A stretch of DNA of 64,000 nucleotides. Origin: Solobacterium sp. GTDB lineage: Bacteria > Bacillota_I > Bacilli_A > Erysipelotrichales > Erysipelotrichaceae. This document shows, one piece after another, positions 9,082-17,762 of the stretch. The stretch spans positions 1 through 64,000 of the forward strand of contig JAFRJJ010000077.1 in the NCBI GenBank assembly GCA_017432325.1. The letters run 5' to 3'. The notes beneath the pieces are model-generated. The model was not told the origin of the DNA. It saw nothing but the letters and a program-made list of their open reading frames with translations, and made no database searches. How positions within the stretch are numbered: position 1 is the stretch's first letter; every line of letters starts with the position of its first letter. The position numbers and the translations under genes were made by a program.

Positions 9082-9253
9082 AAAATCCAAATATTTTCCA
9101 CCTGTAAAATATTCGGATATTTATAAGGTTTCTGAACTGCATCATCACTCTGAAATTCTTCCCGAAGATCAGAGGATCCTCCCCAGATTTGCAGAAACTT
9201 CTGTAAATCATTTATAGCATACCATAACCGACATGGGAAAATATTTGGATATT
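9082..9253. promoter_or_regulatory. Cluster of repeated operator-like elements
   Basis: The 16-base element AAAATATT(C/T)GGATATT occurs at 9106-9121 and 9238-9253 with one difference, and inverted with one mismatch at 9082-9097. A shorter partial copy, AATATTCGG, lies on the minus strand near 9323-9331. All sit between the AraC regulator and the operon it faces; the inverted copy overlaps the regulator's own leader. A candidate -35 box TTGACA is at 9303-9308. Binding by the AraC protein is inference. Confidence 0.55.
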
Positions 9254-9414
9254 CCGGTTATTCAGACATACAGGAAACTGGTATCAGGCCTGTTTTCAGC
9301 CATTGACAACGCTTTCATTTCCCGAATATTCAAATTTCGCACCATCTGTCTGTTCTGCTATATTGCAGATGTAAACAGATAAGGTCTCATGAAAGACTGA
9401 AAGGGGTAAATCAC

Positions 9415-10722
9415 ATGACATCTCAAATGTTCATCTGCCTTGGCTTATTCGTCTTCCTGATCGGCGGATATGTCTTCGCAAAACAGCTCAAAACAACAAA
9501 CGGCGTCGTCGCTCTGTGTGCGATCATCCTGACAGCCTGGTCCGGATTGGTTGATCCCAAACAGGTTCTCGGCAACTTCGCCAATGCCAACGTTCTGCTT
9601 ATTACCGGCATGTTCATCGTTTCGGCAGGCTTCAACAGAACCCAGGCGGTCAAGAAATTATCTAACCTCGTTCTTAAGATTGCCGGCGGCAACTTCACCG
9701 TTATGATGGCAGGTTACCTGCTTGTAACCTTCCTGCTCTCCAACCTGATTCCCAGCCCGGTAGCGGTCTTCACGATCCTCTCACCGATGCTTGCCGCAAG
9801 CTGTGAAGCTGCAGGTGTATCTCCTTCCAAGGCAATGTTCGCCATGGGTCTGGTCGTTGTCGGTACCTGCGGTGTTCTTCCTGTCGGAAGCGGCGCTGTT
9901 ATGTTCGCAACTCAGAACGGTTATCTGGAATCCTATGCATATACGGATTACACAATGCAGCTGCTGGATCCGTTCAAAGGCCGTATCCTTTCTGCGATCA
10001 TTATCATTCTCTATGCGATCTTCATCGCTCCGAAAACATCGCCGGACCAGCCTACAAATCCGATCGAAGGCTCCACAGCCAAAGGCAGAGGCGCAGCGGA
10101 AAAAGAAGCACTTCCTCCGACACAGGAATTCCTTGGTTACTTCCTGTTCGCTCTGACAACACTTGGACTTGTCTTCGCATCCAAACTTGGTCTTGCGAAC
10201 TGGCAGGTTGCCATGACCGGTGCTGTTCTTGAACTCGTCCTTGGTGTCCTGACACCGAAAGAAGCTACACAGGCTGTTCCTTTCCAGATCGTATTAATGC
10301 TTATCGCTGCTTTGTCTGTCGGCGGCGCAATGGTTGCCTGCGGACTTGGTGATCTGATCGGTAATGGACTTGCGTCAGCACTTGGCGGAACCAGAAACGG
10401 TTATGTCATCGGCGCAGCATTCTTCATCATCCCGTTCGTTCTGACACAGTTCATGCAGAACCAGTCTGTACAGAACATCTTTATCCCGATCGTTATCCTG
10501 ACCTGCAAGTCTCTCGGCTGCAACCCTGTTGGACCGCTGGTACTTCTCCAGGCTGCCTGCCTGACAGCCTTCCTGACACCGTCTGCGACAGCTACCGTAC
10601 CTCTGATGATGGGAGCCGGCGGATACGATCAGAAAGACCTGCTCAAGATGGGCTGGCTGCCTTCTCTGATCATCTGTGTCGTCTCTGTTATCTGCACGAT
10701 GACACTGATTCCTGCATTCTGA
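9415..10722 (+). CDS. SLC13/anion-permease family membrane transporter (copy 2)
   Basis: A 435-residue paralogue of the permease at 5322, colinear over its full length with long identical blocks (NFANANVLLITGMFIVSAGF, QFMQNQSV, FLTPSATATVPLMM). The hydrophilic loop around residues 215-235 differs most. Same predicted fold: two membrane half-domains with polar re-entrant breaks. AAAGGGG precedes the start. It heads an operon with an alpha/beta hydrolase one base later and a second enolase-superfamily dehydratase, so it probably imports a related sugar acid, perhaps as an ester or lactone, given the hydrolase (inference). Confidence 0.82.
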   Translation: MTSQMFICLGLFVFLIGGYVFAKQLKTTNGVVALCAIILTAWSGLVDPKQVLGNFANANVLLITGMFIVSAGFNRTQAVKKLSNLVLKIAGGNFTVMMAGYLLVTFLLSNLIPSPVAVFTILSPMLAASCEAAGVSPSKAMFAMGLVVVGTCGVLPVGSGAVMFATQNGYLESYAYTDYTMQLLDPFKGRILSAIIIILYAIFIAPKTSPDQPTNPIEGSTAKGRGAAEKEALPPTQEFLGYFLFALTTLGLVFASKLGLANWQVAMTGAVLELVLGVLTPKEATQAVPFQIVLMLIAALSVGGAMVACGLGDLIGNGLASALGGTRNGYVIGAAFFIIPFVLTQFMQNQSVQNIFIPIVILTCKSLGCNPVGPLVLLQAACLTAFLTPSATATVPLMMGAGGYDQKDLLKMGWLPSLIICVVSVICTMTLIPAF

Positions 10723-10723
10723 T

Positions 10724-11614
10724 ATGAATCAGGAAGATAAACTTGCACTTGCCGAACGCTGCCGTAAAGCGGGAGCGTTCGGTTCCATCGCACCGGAGAT
10801 CCTGGAAAACCTTCCGGTACAGTCTGTCAATCAGCTGATACCAGCAGGGGAAAGACCCAGTGATGTCAATATACTGGATGGTACAAAAGGAAAACAGGGA
10901 CAGCCTTTGTTCATCAACCTGCACGGCGGCGGATTCATCAAGGCAAGAGCTGACCGTGATACGGTATACTGCAGTGAACTGGCAGATAAGTTTCAGGCTA
11001 TGGTGTGGGATGTTGACTATGTTCTGGCTCCGGAATATCCGTATCCGGCAGCTGTCAACGAAACATATGATATTGCAAAGTACGCATATAAACATGCAGC
11101 AGAATATGGATATGATCCGGAAAAGATCTTCCTTCTCGGCCACAGCGCCGGCTCCAATCTTGCCTGTGCTGCCCTGATCAGGAATTACCGGGAACCTGCA
11201 TTCCATATTAAGGGAATGGTCCTGGATTACATTCCTGTCGATCAGAGGATCAATCCGTTTTCCAAACTGAGTCCGGCAGAATACAGCGATCCGAAAAGGG
11301 TTTCCAGAGCATTGATGGAGTATAATTACCTTGAGCTGTATATGGAACCGGAACAGTGCATAGAAGATCTTGCATCTCCGGCAGCCGCTTCTGACGAAAT
11401 ACTTGCATCATTCCCGGATACGCTGGTCGTTACAGCAGGATATGATACGCTCCTGAAAGAAGGAGAAGACTTTGCCTGCCGTCTGGCAAAACTCGGTGTA
11501 CCGGTAACCTGGAAAAGATTTACCAATTCCCGTCATGGTTTTACGATCAACCGTGTTGACGAATGGGAAGAAGCTCTCTCCCTCCACTATCGTTTTCTGA
11601 AAGGTCTTATTTAG
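10724..11614 (+). CDS. Alpha/beta hydrolase fold esterase (HSL type)
   Basis: A 296-residue hydrolase of the hormone-sensitive-lipase/esterase group. It has the oxyanion-hole motif LHGGGF (about 66-71), the nucleophile elbow GHSAGSN (Ser about 140), a catalytic Asp in TAGYDTLL and a catalytic His in NSRHGF. There is no signal peptide, so it acts in the cytoplasm. It starts one base after the permease stop and is followed 13 bases later by the dehydratase, so the three are one unit. A role in cleaving an ester, acetyl group or lactone from the imported substrate before dehydration fits the context but is inferred. Confidence 0.87.
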   Translation: MNQEDKLALAERCRKAGAFGSIAPEILENLPVQSVNQLIPAGERPSDVNILDGTKGKQGQPLFINLHGGGFIKARADRDTVYCSELADKFQAMVWDVDYVLAPEYPYPAAVNETYDIAKYAYKHAAEYGYDPEKIFLLGHSAGSNLACAALIRNYREPAFHIKGMVLDYIPVDQRINPFSKLSPAEYSDPKRVSRALMEYNYLELYMEPEQCIEDLASPAAASDEILASFPDTLVVTAGYDTLLKEGEDFACRLAKLGVPVTWKRFTNSRHGFTINRVDEWEEALSLHYRFLKGLI

Positions 11615-11627
11615 AAAGGAACTATAT

Positions 11628-12773
11628 ATGAAAATCACAGATCTGAAGCTTCGCTTTGCAAAGCATTACCTGTTTGTGGAACTCTATACAGATGCCGGGA
11701 TCACCGGTCTCGGTGAGGCAGGAAACTGGGGTTTCCTCTCATCCACAGCTGACGCCATCATGAAGTTCAAGCCTTATCTGATCGGCAAAGATCCGTTCAA
11801 TGCGGAAGATATCATGCAGAACCTCTACCGTGCCGTATATTTCCGCGGTTCGGTCATCATGAGCGCGATCTCCGCGATCGATATCGCCTGCTGGGATATC
11901 AAGGGTAAGGCATTAGGTGTACCTGTCTACCAGCTGCTCGGCGGCAAAACACGTGACAAGATCCGTGTCTACGCATCCGTTATGAAAAAGTCCGAAGACC
12001 TGGACGAACTGGCTGAAGGCTATAAAGAACTCCAGGCTCAGGGATTCAACGCTGCGAAGATCTTCGTCAACGGTCCGATCAAGTCCAAGGACGGATTCGA
12101 TGAGTTCTATTCCGGAAGAGTCGAATCAGAACTGGAAAAAGTACGTGTGATCCGTGAGGCGGTAGGTCCGAACTTCGACTTCGTCCTGGAAGCGCACAGA
12201 GGCATGGATACACCGACAGCTGTTACATTCGGCAGGGAAGTCGAAAAATACAGACCGATGGTATTTGAAGATCCTGTTACACCGGACAATATCGACACCA
12301 TGGCACAGGTAGCCGATAAGATCAACATCCCGATCGCTACCGGTGAACGCTTCACCAACATCAGGGAATTCGAGATGCTGATGGACAGAACAGCTGTCCG
12401 CTATGTCAGACCTGATGTCTGCGCTGTCGGCGGTATTACAGCCACAAAGAAGATCGCCGGCATGGCAGAAGCACACGATGTGCTGCTGATCCCGCACAAT
12501 CCGCTCGGACCTGTCTCCACGGCAGCCTGCCTGCAGATCTGCGCATGCATTCCGAACCTCGGCATCCAGGAACTCCCCGGCTTCTGCCTGAACGGCGCGG
12601 AAGACGCAATGGTCAAGGAACCTCTGAAGTTCAAGGACGGCTTCATGGTCATTCCGGAAGCACCCGGTATCGGTGTTGAACTCGCTGACAACGCCGAAGA
12701 ACTCTATCCTGCAAATGAAAGAGGCTCCAACGTCGCCAAGAGAAGCTTCGACGGATCCGTCAAAGACTGGTAA
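11628..12773 (+). CDS. Mandelate racemase/muconate lactonizing enzyme family protein (sugar-acid dehydratase-like, copy 2)
   Basis: A 381-residue enolase-superfamily enzyme related to the one at 6637. The capping domain ends in VPVYQLLGGKTRDKIRVY. Barrel ligands are Glu188 (VLEAHRG), Glu214 (VFEDP) and Glu240 (ATGER), with His190 and His290 (HNPLGPVS). As in the first copy, the first ligand is Glu, not the Asp of DgoD/ManD, and this copy has HRG where the first has HRR. AAAGGA precedes the start. The divergence from copy 1 is much larger than between the two permeases, suggesting different substrates. Confidence 0.85.
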   Translation: MKITDLKLRFAKHYLFVELYTDAGITGLGEAGNWGFLSSTADAIMKFKPYLIGKDPFNAEDIMQNLYRAVYFRGSVIMSAISAIDIACWDIKGKALGVPVYQLLGGKTRDKIRVYASVMKKSEDLDELAEGYKELQAQGFNAAKIFVNGPIKSKDGFDEFYSGRVESELEKVRVIREAVGPNFDFVLEAHRGMDTPTAVTFGREVEKYRPMVFEDPVTPDNIDTMAQVADKINIPIATGERFTNIREFEMLMDRTAVRYVRPDVCAVGGITATKKIAGMAEAHDVLLIPHNPLGPVSTAACLQICACIPNLGIQELPGFCLNGAEDAMVKEPLKFKDGFMVIPEAPGIGVELADNAEELYPANERGSNVAKRSFDGSVKDW

Positions 12774-12787
12774 TCGATCCATACAGA

Positions 12788-12818
12788 GCTGCAGCTGATA
12801 AAAAGCTGCGGCTTTTTT
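12788..12818 (+). terminator. Terminator of the second permease-dehydratase operon
   Basis: Stem GCTGCAGCT / AGCTGCGGC (one wobble), loop GATAAAA, then TTTTTT. Confidence 0.88.
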
Positions 12819-12827
12819 CATCCATTC

Positions 12828-12852
12828 AAAAAGGATGCTGTTTCCGGCATCC
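12828..12852 (-). terminator. Terminator of the glycosyltransferase gene
   Basis: Minus-strand stem GGATGC / GCATCC with an 8-base loop followed by TTTTT, just past the stop at 12861. Confidence 0.8.
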
Positions 12853-12860
12853 TTATATCA

Positions 12861-14177
12861 TTACAGATATCTGTCGATGATCGAACGTACCTTCTCACGG
12901 TGTTTCAGGTATTGGGTCATTGCATGTTCCCGGATGCCCTGATGCATTTCATCCACATCATGGAAGAACTTCAGGAAATCATCGGCAGTGATCTGTTTAT
13001 CAGGATATTCATTCCGTTCCCCTTTTTCCATGACGATCTCATACCGTCTTACCGCATTTGCGACAGCATCCTGCCAGGAAAGATAGATCTCCTGCATGGC
13101 ATGTTCACCGATCTCATGCATTTTATCCGTTGTCAGGGAATCATCCATCAGCACTTCAGCCAGTGCCTCTGCATTTTCTTCGATCAGGATCCCGTTTCTG
13201 CCGTCTGTTATACCTTCTGCCGCACAGCTTCCTTTGATCAGGACTGCGCCAAGGGAACATGCGGATGCTTCCCTGACGACCAGACCGTTTGTATCAAAAG
13301 AAGAAGGAAACAGCATCAGATCTCCCAGACAATACCATGCACAGATCTCTTCACGCTCATATACAGGACCGATAAAGCGGCATACATCGGACAATCCGTG
13401 TGATTCCGCGTATTCTTTGATCTCTCCGTTCTCCATCCCGGAGCCGACAAAGACCATACAGAAGGGCTTCTGCTTTTCTTTCAGGATCTGCAGGGCGTCC
13501 AGTATGATCCGTATGCCCTTGTACCACATCATGCGGCCGACAAACAGGTATACAGGAACTCCCTCCGGAATATCATTTGCCTCCTTTAAAGCATGTATGC
13601 TTTCTTCCGGAACCCTTCCTCTTTCCAGATCCACACCGTTGGGCATGACGATATAGTCACCCTGATAACCAAGTGCCTTGAGGTTTTCTCCCGCGCCGCG
13701 GCTGACAGCCCAGACTTCATCACAAGCGCTGATGTTGTTTACAAGCAGGTCTGCCGCAGCCTTCTGGAGCAGATCGTTCTGAACAGCACGTTTGATCTCA
13801 ACGTCATATTTCGTGTGATAAGTGAATATGACAGGTTTGCGGATCATGCCCCGCAGCTCTCTGGACAGTACCATGGACGCAAAAGGGCAGTGCGTATGGA
13901 TCAGGTCAAAGTTATTTCTAGACAGGTCCAGCAGCACATCCGGTCTCAGGGGATTGCCTAGACGGTATCCGATCAGTCCTGTCGTATCATAACTGTCAAA
14001 TCTGACGACCGGGAAGGGATATTCATCCTTTACACCCGGATAATACGGCACCGCTACGGTACAGGAATTGCCGCCGGCATATATTTCCTGCGCATAGTTC
14101 ATCACAGCATTCGCTACGCCGTCGATCGTCGGCGGGAATGTATCATTTGTCAAACATATATTCATGCAGAATATCAT
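12861..14177 (-). CDS. Glycosyltransferase family 4 protein
   Basis: A 438-residue GT-B fold glycosyltransferase of the GT4 type. The N-terminal acceptor domain starts NICLTNDTFPPTIDGVAN and includes THCPFASM. The C-terminal nucleotide-sugar domain has LFVGRMMWYKG and the family-4 motif SSFDTNGLVVREASACSLG (the EX7E-like region). The last roughly 60 residues are an extra charged tail. The family includes diacylglycerol and polyprenyl glycosyltransferases; the acceptor is not predictable. A second possible start, MNICLTND at 14165, fits homologues better, but the upstream ATG lies nearer the AAAGG ribosome site. Its own hairpins isolate it from both neighbours. Confidence 0.85.
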   Translation of the reverse strand: MIFCMNICLTNDTFPPTIDGVANAVMNYAQEIYAGGNSCTVAVPYYPGVKDEYPFPVVRFDSYDTTGLIGYRLGNPLRPDVLLDLSRNNFDLIHTHCPFASMVLSRELRGMIRKPVIFTYHTKYDVEIKRAVQNDLLQKAAADLLVNNISACDEVWAVSRGAGENLKALGYQGDYIVMPNGVDLERGRVPEESIHALKEANDIPEGVPVYLFVGRMMWYKGIRIILDALQILKEKQKPFCMVFVGSGMENGEIKEYAESHGLSDVCRFIGPVYEREEICAWYCLGDLMLFPSSFDTNGLVVREASACSLGAVLIKGSCAAEGITDGRNGILIEENAEALAEVLMDDSLTTDKMHEIGEHAMQEIYLSWQDAVANAVRRYEIVMEKGERNEYPDKQITADDFLKFFHDVDEMHQGIREHAMTQYLKHREKVRSIIDRYL

Positions 14178-14250
14178 ACACCTTTGCCAAAGCGTTGAAC
14201 CTTACATTTTATTTAAGTTTGTCAAAAGGTTTCCTTCTATATCCTGCTCA

Positions 14251-14290
14251 CAAAAATATCCGGGCAGTCTGTTCAGTCCGTCCGGATATT
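14251..14290 (-). terminator. Terminator of the SDR/flavoprotein/PheRS-like operon
   Basis: Minus-strand stem AATATCCGG / CCGGATATT with an 18-base loop and a following TTT(TG) run. It lies directly after the stop at 14301 and separates this operon from the glycosyltransferase. Confidence 0.7.
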
Positions 14291-14300
14291 ACGTTATGAT

Positions 14301-15674
14301 TCAGTTTTCCCTTAGTTCCGGGGCGATATAGCCGTACTCTTCCGCAGCCTTGTTTTTCAGCGGAAGGATCTCGAGGTTTGCCATATAGGCATGTGTGCCG
14401 ATGTTGAAGTTCTGTTCAGCTTTTTCACTGATCCCGCCGAAGTTTCCGCCAAGATAGCTCATCTTCTCATCCAGGATCAGACGGCATTCGCCTGTTTTAT
14501 AGGCGATCGCCATGTTTGTCGGGATATAGAAATGATTGCTGTTTCCGATCTTTGTCAGGAAATCTCCGACATCCTTTGTAAAGGAAGCCTGGTCAGTATC
14601 TTCCCCGTACGCCGCGAAAGATACTGCGAGTTTTTCGATCGGTGAACTGTTCTGACGGGGGATAAAGATATGCGAGATCTCGAATGCCTTTGCCCGGGTC
14701 TCACCGGCGGCCCATTTCCTGCTGATGATATCTTCGATCGCCGGTGTCAGAACGGTCGGAAGTCCGGTGCTCTCACCCAGCGGTTCTTTGAGAAGAACAC
14801 CTCTGTTGTTCAGATCCCATTCATCCTGGATCATGTTCATCTTTTTATAGATCCCGTCCGGGTACAGTTTCATGCCGAAGCCTTCATCATAGCCCAGCGC
14901 GCGCAGGATATCACGGCATCTGTCTTCAAAGCTTTCGGTGACAGATGATGAATCGTCTGTAAAGCGGGAAAGGAAGGCATCCGTGTTGTCAAACAATTCG
15001 TTTCTGCTGTTCAGACTGAACTTACAGCAGGCTGCCTTATCAATGTCGATCGTGAACGCATAGCTGGCTGCCGGTTCTTTCCCGAGCAGCACACCGCCGA
15101 GCCAGGTCAATGTACCGGTATGTCCGAGTGTGAATGTCCCACCCTCAGGATCTTTGACCGATACTGCCCAGACATCCGTTTCCGTCAGTGTCGTATCTGT
15201 CAGTTTGTCAGCACCCCAACTTGCAAGGTCAGCAGGTTTCTGAGCCGAGCTGACTTTGACCAGTTCAGCCTCATAAGCTGTACCAAGGGCAAGCTTTACG
15301 ATCTTCTTCCACAGAACATTGAGGTCATATACATTCAGACCGCAGGCAATGATGCCCTGAGCCATCATATGCGCGGGATATTCCGGATCTTCTCCGTCAA
15401 ACACTTTGCCGAAAGCAGCTGCTTTGACAGGTCCTTCCTGCTTCATTTTCGGAAGCGCAAAGGGAAGCAGCTGTCTTCTGAGGGCATATTCACCGTTCTG
15501 AAGCAGGACAGGTTTTCTGAACATGTCCGGATCTTCAAATACAGTCAGATTCAGTTCGGTCTTTTCCAGTTCCGGGTATTCACCGTTATCGTAAAGGGTG
15601 AAACCGGAGAGGATCAGCGCTGTCCTGAATGCGTCAGCGGTGATCCTGATAGGGTGTTTTGTGATCTTTTTCAT
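14301..15674 (-). CDS. Phenylalanyl-tRNA synthetase-like protein: degenerate PheS-PheT fusion
   Basis: A 457-residue protein I read as two class II synthetase-like halves. Residues about 1-240 follow the PheS catalytic core: the motif 2 region (VKAAAFGKVFDGEDPEYPAH, 83-102) lines up with the GRVYR...TH block of E. coli PheS, and 184-238 (GHTGTL to DAFLSRF) lines up with the motif 3 GMVHP to FLKQF block. The motif 2 Arg is Asp93 and the motif 3 ERL is DKA (212-214). Residues about 245-457 resemble the B6-B7 core of PheT (ILRALGYDEGF, FEISHIFIP, GDFLTKIG). No B3/B4 editing, B8 or coiled-coil tRNA-binding module is seen. It is the last gene of the SDR-flavoprotein operon, 8 bases after the flavoprotein stop. 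It is probably not a working PheRS; the function is unknown. Confidence 0.7.
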   Translation of the reverse strand: MKKITKHPIRITADAFRTALILSGFTLYDNGEYPELEKTELNLTVFEDPDMFRKPVLLQNGEYALRRQLLPFALPKMKQEGPVKAAAFGKVFDGEDPEYPAHMMAQGIIACGLNVYDLNVLWKKIVKLALGTAYEAELVKVSSAQKPADLASWGADKLTDTTLTETDVWAVSVKDPEGGTFTLGHTGTLTWLGGVLLGKEPAASYAFTIDIDKAACCKFSLNSRNELFDNTDAFLSRFTDDSSSVTESFEDRCRDILRALGYDEGFGMKLYPDGIYKKMNMIQDEWDLNNRGVLLKEPLGESTGLPTVLTPAIEDIISRKWAAGETRAKAFEISHIFIPRQNSSPIEKLAVSFAAYGEDTDQASFTKDVGDFLTKIGNSNHFYIPTNMAIAYKTGECRLILDEKMSYLGGNFGGISEKAEQNFNIGTHAYMANLEILPLKNKAAEEYGYIAPELREN

Positions 15675-15682
15675 GTTCCACC

Positions 15683-17674
15683 TCAGATACGATTCGCGAT
15701 CTGCCAGCCCTCAAGGATGGCATTGCCGATATTCCGTTTATCATTGCAGCGAAGTGTCATTGTGCAGTCACCGATCTTATGGATCTCTTTGACTTTTCCT
15801 AAAAGCTCATCATAGATCTTCGGCGTGCCTGTATAGCCGCGGCAGACTAGTATACTGTCGCACTTTACAGTCTCTTCCTGTTTGGAACGGAGGTCTTTCA
15901 GTACGATCCCTTCATCCGTAAAGCGGGCAATGTCCTTGCCGGTCTTATATGTGACGCCTTTCTGGGCATTGAGGATCATCAGGCGCTGCTGCTGGGGCGA
16001 GGAGTTGTCGTCTCCGAGTTCCATGATCCCCATCATGCCGCTGCCTCTTCTGGAGGTGACGATCACTTTCCTGCCTGCCCGGGCCAATGACTGGGCGACT
16101 TCCAGGTTCATGAAGCATCCGCCGGCAATGACGACAGTGTCTCCTAATTGGATGCTCTGCGGATCTTTGCAGTAATCATATACTGTGTGAACATTCAGAA
16201 GATCCATGCCGCTGATCTTTGCTGTGATAGGTACTGCACCTGTCGCGACGATGACCGCGTCGTATCCGCCCTGCAGTACTTTTTCCGCTGTGGCTTCTTC
16301 TTCGATCACGGTGATGCCGGGTTTCTGCATTTGTCTGACATAGTAATCAATGAGGTGATCGATATCGCCTTTCAGTTCTTTGTCGAAAGCTGCCTCATGC
16401 ATGGTTCCGCCGAGCTTCCGCTTTTCATAGAGTGTAACTTCATGGCCTCTTTCCGCTGCCAGTCTGGCTGCCTCCATGCCTGCGGGACCGCCGCCGATGA
16501 CGCAGATCTTTTTCTTTGTCCTGGCCGGTTCTGTTTTCCGGAAATTGGAGGTGTTGCAGAGAGGGTTGACGGAACATCTCAGACCAATCGCCGCATTGAA
16601 GCCTTCGATCGTTCCGACACAGCCCATCGTGCAGCGGATGCAGGGAACGATATCTCCCGCTCTGCCTTCTCTCAGTTTGACTGCCCATGCCGGGTCTGCC
16701 AGGGAAGGTCTTCCGATGCCGATGAAATCCGCTGTTCCTTCTTCCAGTACCTCTTCAGCAAGTTCAGGTGTGGTAAAGCCGCCGTCCAGGATGATCGGGA
16801 CTTTGATTCCTGCCTCCTTCATTGCTTTCGCGATGGGAATATAGTCGCCGCGTCTGTCATACTGCGCATTGATGACACGGACATTGTTTGAATCACCGCC
16901 GACCAGATGAAGGGCAACGATACCGGTCTTTTCCAGTGCTTTTGCATGAATGATGCCTTCTTCCAGTGAGATATCCTTCGGATCGAAGGAGTCTCCGCAG
17001 ATCCTGCCGATAATGGGGAATGTTTTCCCGCACTTTTTCCGGCACGCCTCAATGATCTCGACCATAAAGCGGATCCGGTTTTCCGGTGAACCGCCGTACT
17101 GATCGGTGCGGTGGTTGTACTGCGGAGAGCAGAACATGTTGATCAGGTGTCCGATCGCACCATGGATCTCGATCCCGTCAAAACCTGCCATTTTTGCGCG
17201 CCAGGCTGCCTGGGCGAAGTCGTCTATGATCTGATTGATCTCTTTGACCGTCAGGCCGCGGATCGGGAACGGTCTGATGCCGCCCTGCATTTCATACATT
17301 GTTGAAGGTCCGAGTGATTCCTTTTTGTCTGCCAGGGAAAGCTGGTGTCCGATATGGCAGAGCTGCAGGACTGCTTTGACACCCTGGTCATGTATCGCTG
17401 AAGCCAGACGTGCCATTCCTGTGATCTGACCGTTTTCATAAAGACACATGACATTGTCTTCACCGCGGGAAAGATCATTATCAGTCGCTGTGCATTCCAC
17501 GATGATCATGCCCATTTCACCTTTTGCCTGGGATGAATAGAACGCCAGCGCATTGTCGGTAATATATCCGTTGGAGTCGCAGTTCAGGGAACCCATCGGT
17601 GCCATAACGATCCTGTTGTTGATTTTGATGGATCCCATTCTTGCGGGCTCAAGCAGTTTTGGAAAAGAATTCAT
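15683..17674 (-). CDS. NADH:flavin oxidoreductase, 2,4-dienoyl-CoA reductase/BaiCD-like
   Basis: A 663-residue three-cofactor reductase of the old-yellow-enzyme family. The FMN TIM barrel covers about 1-335. A 4Fe-4S cluster is likely held by Cys345, 348, 352 and 367 (PCIRCTMGC...LRC). FAD-binding GGGPAGMEAA (about 390-400) and an NAD-binding segment VVIAGGCFMNLEVA follow. Relatives reduce activated C=C bonds of enoates, cinnamates, bile acids or steroids. The usual HGAHGY active-site block reads HGAIGH (171-176), so the first His is Ile174 and the proton-donor Tyr is His176. It follows the SDR gene by 88 bases and directly precedes the PheRS-like gene. Confidence 0.88.
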   Translation of the reverse strand: MNSFPKLLEPARMGSIKINNRIVMAPMGSLNCDSNGYITDNALAFYSSQAKGEMGMIIVECTATDNDLSRGEDNVMCLYENGQITGMARLASAIHDQGVKAVLQLCHIGHQLSLADKKESLGPSTMYEMQGGIRPFPIRGLTVKEINQIIDDFAQAAWRAKMAGFDGIEIHGAIGHLINMFCSPQYNHRTDQYGGSPENRIRFMVEIIEACRKKCGKTFPIIGRICGDSFDPKDISLEEGIIHAKALEKTGIVALHLVGGDSNNVRVINAQYDRRGDYIPIAKAMKEAGIKVPIILDGGFTTPELAEEVLEEGTADFIGIGRPSLADPAWAVKLREGRAGDIVPCIRCTMGCVGTIEGFNAAIGLRCSVNPLCNTSNFRKTEPARTKKKICVIGGGPAGMEAARLAAERGHEVTLYEKRKLGGTMHEAAFDKELKGDIDHLIDYYVRQMQKPGITVIEEEATAEKVLQGGYDAVIVATGAVPITAKISGMDLLNVHTVYDYCKDPQSIQLGDTVVIAGGCFMNLEVAQSLARAGRKVIVTSRRGSGMMGIMELGDDNSSPQQQRLMILNAQKGVTYKTGKDIARFTDEGIVLKDLRSKQEETVKCDSILVCRGYTGTPKIYDELLGKVKEIHKIGDCTMTLRCNDKRNIGNAILEGWQIANRI

Positions 17675-17762
17675 AACGTATTCTCCTTATTATGCGTCCA
17701 AGAGGGTATATGAAAGGACATTCCCGCAGGGAAATGCAGGAATGTACCTTTTCTTGTTGTGT

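Noticed and set aside
14301-15674. Annotation as a functional pheS or pheT
   Set aside because: Key Arg residues of motifs 2 and 3 are replaced and tRNA-binding and editing domains are absent.
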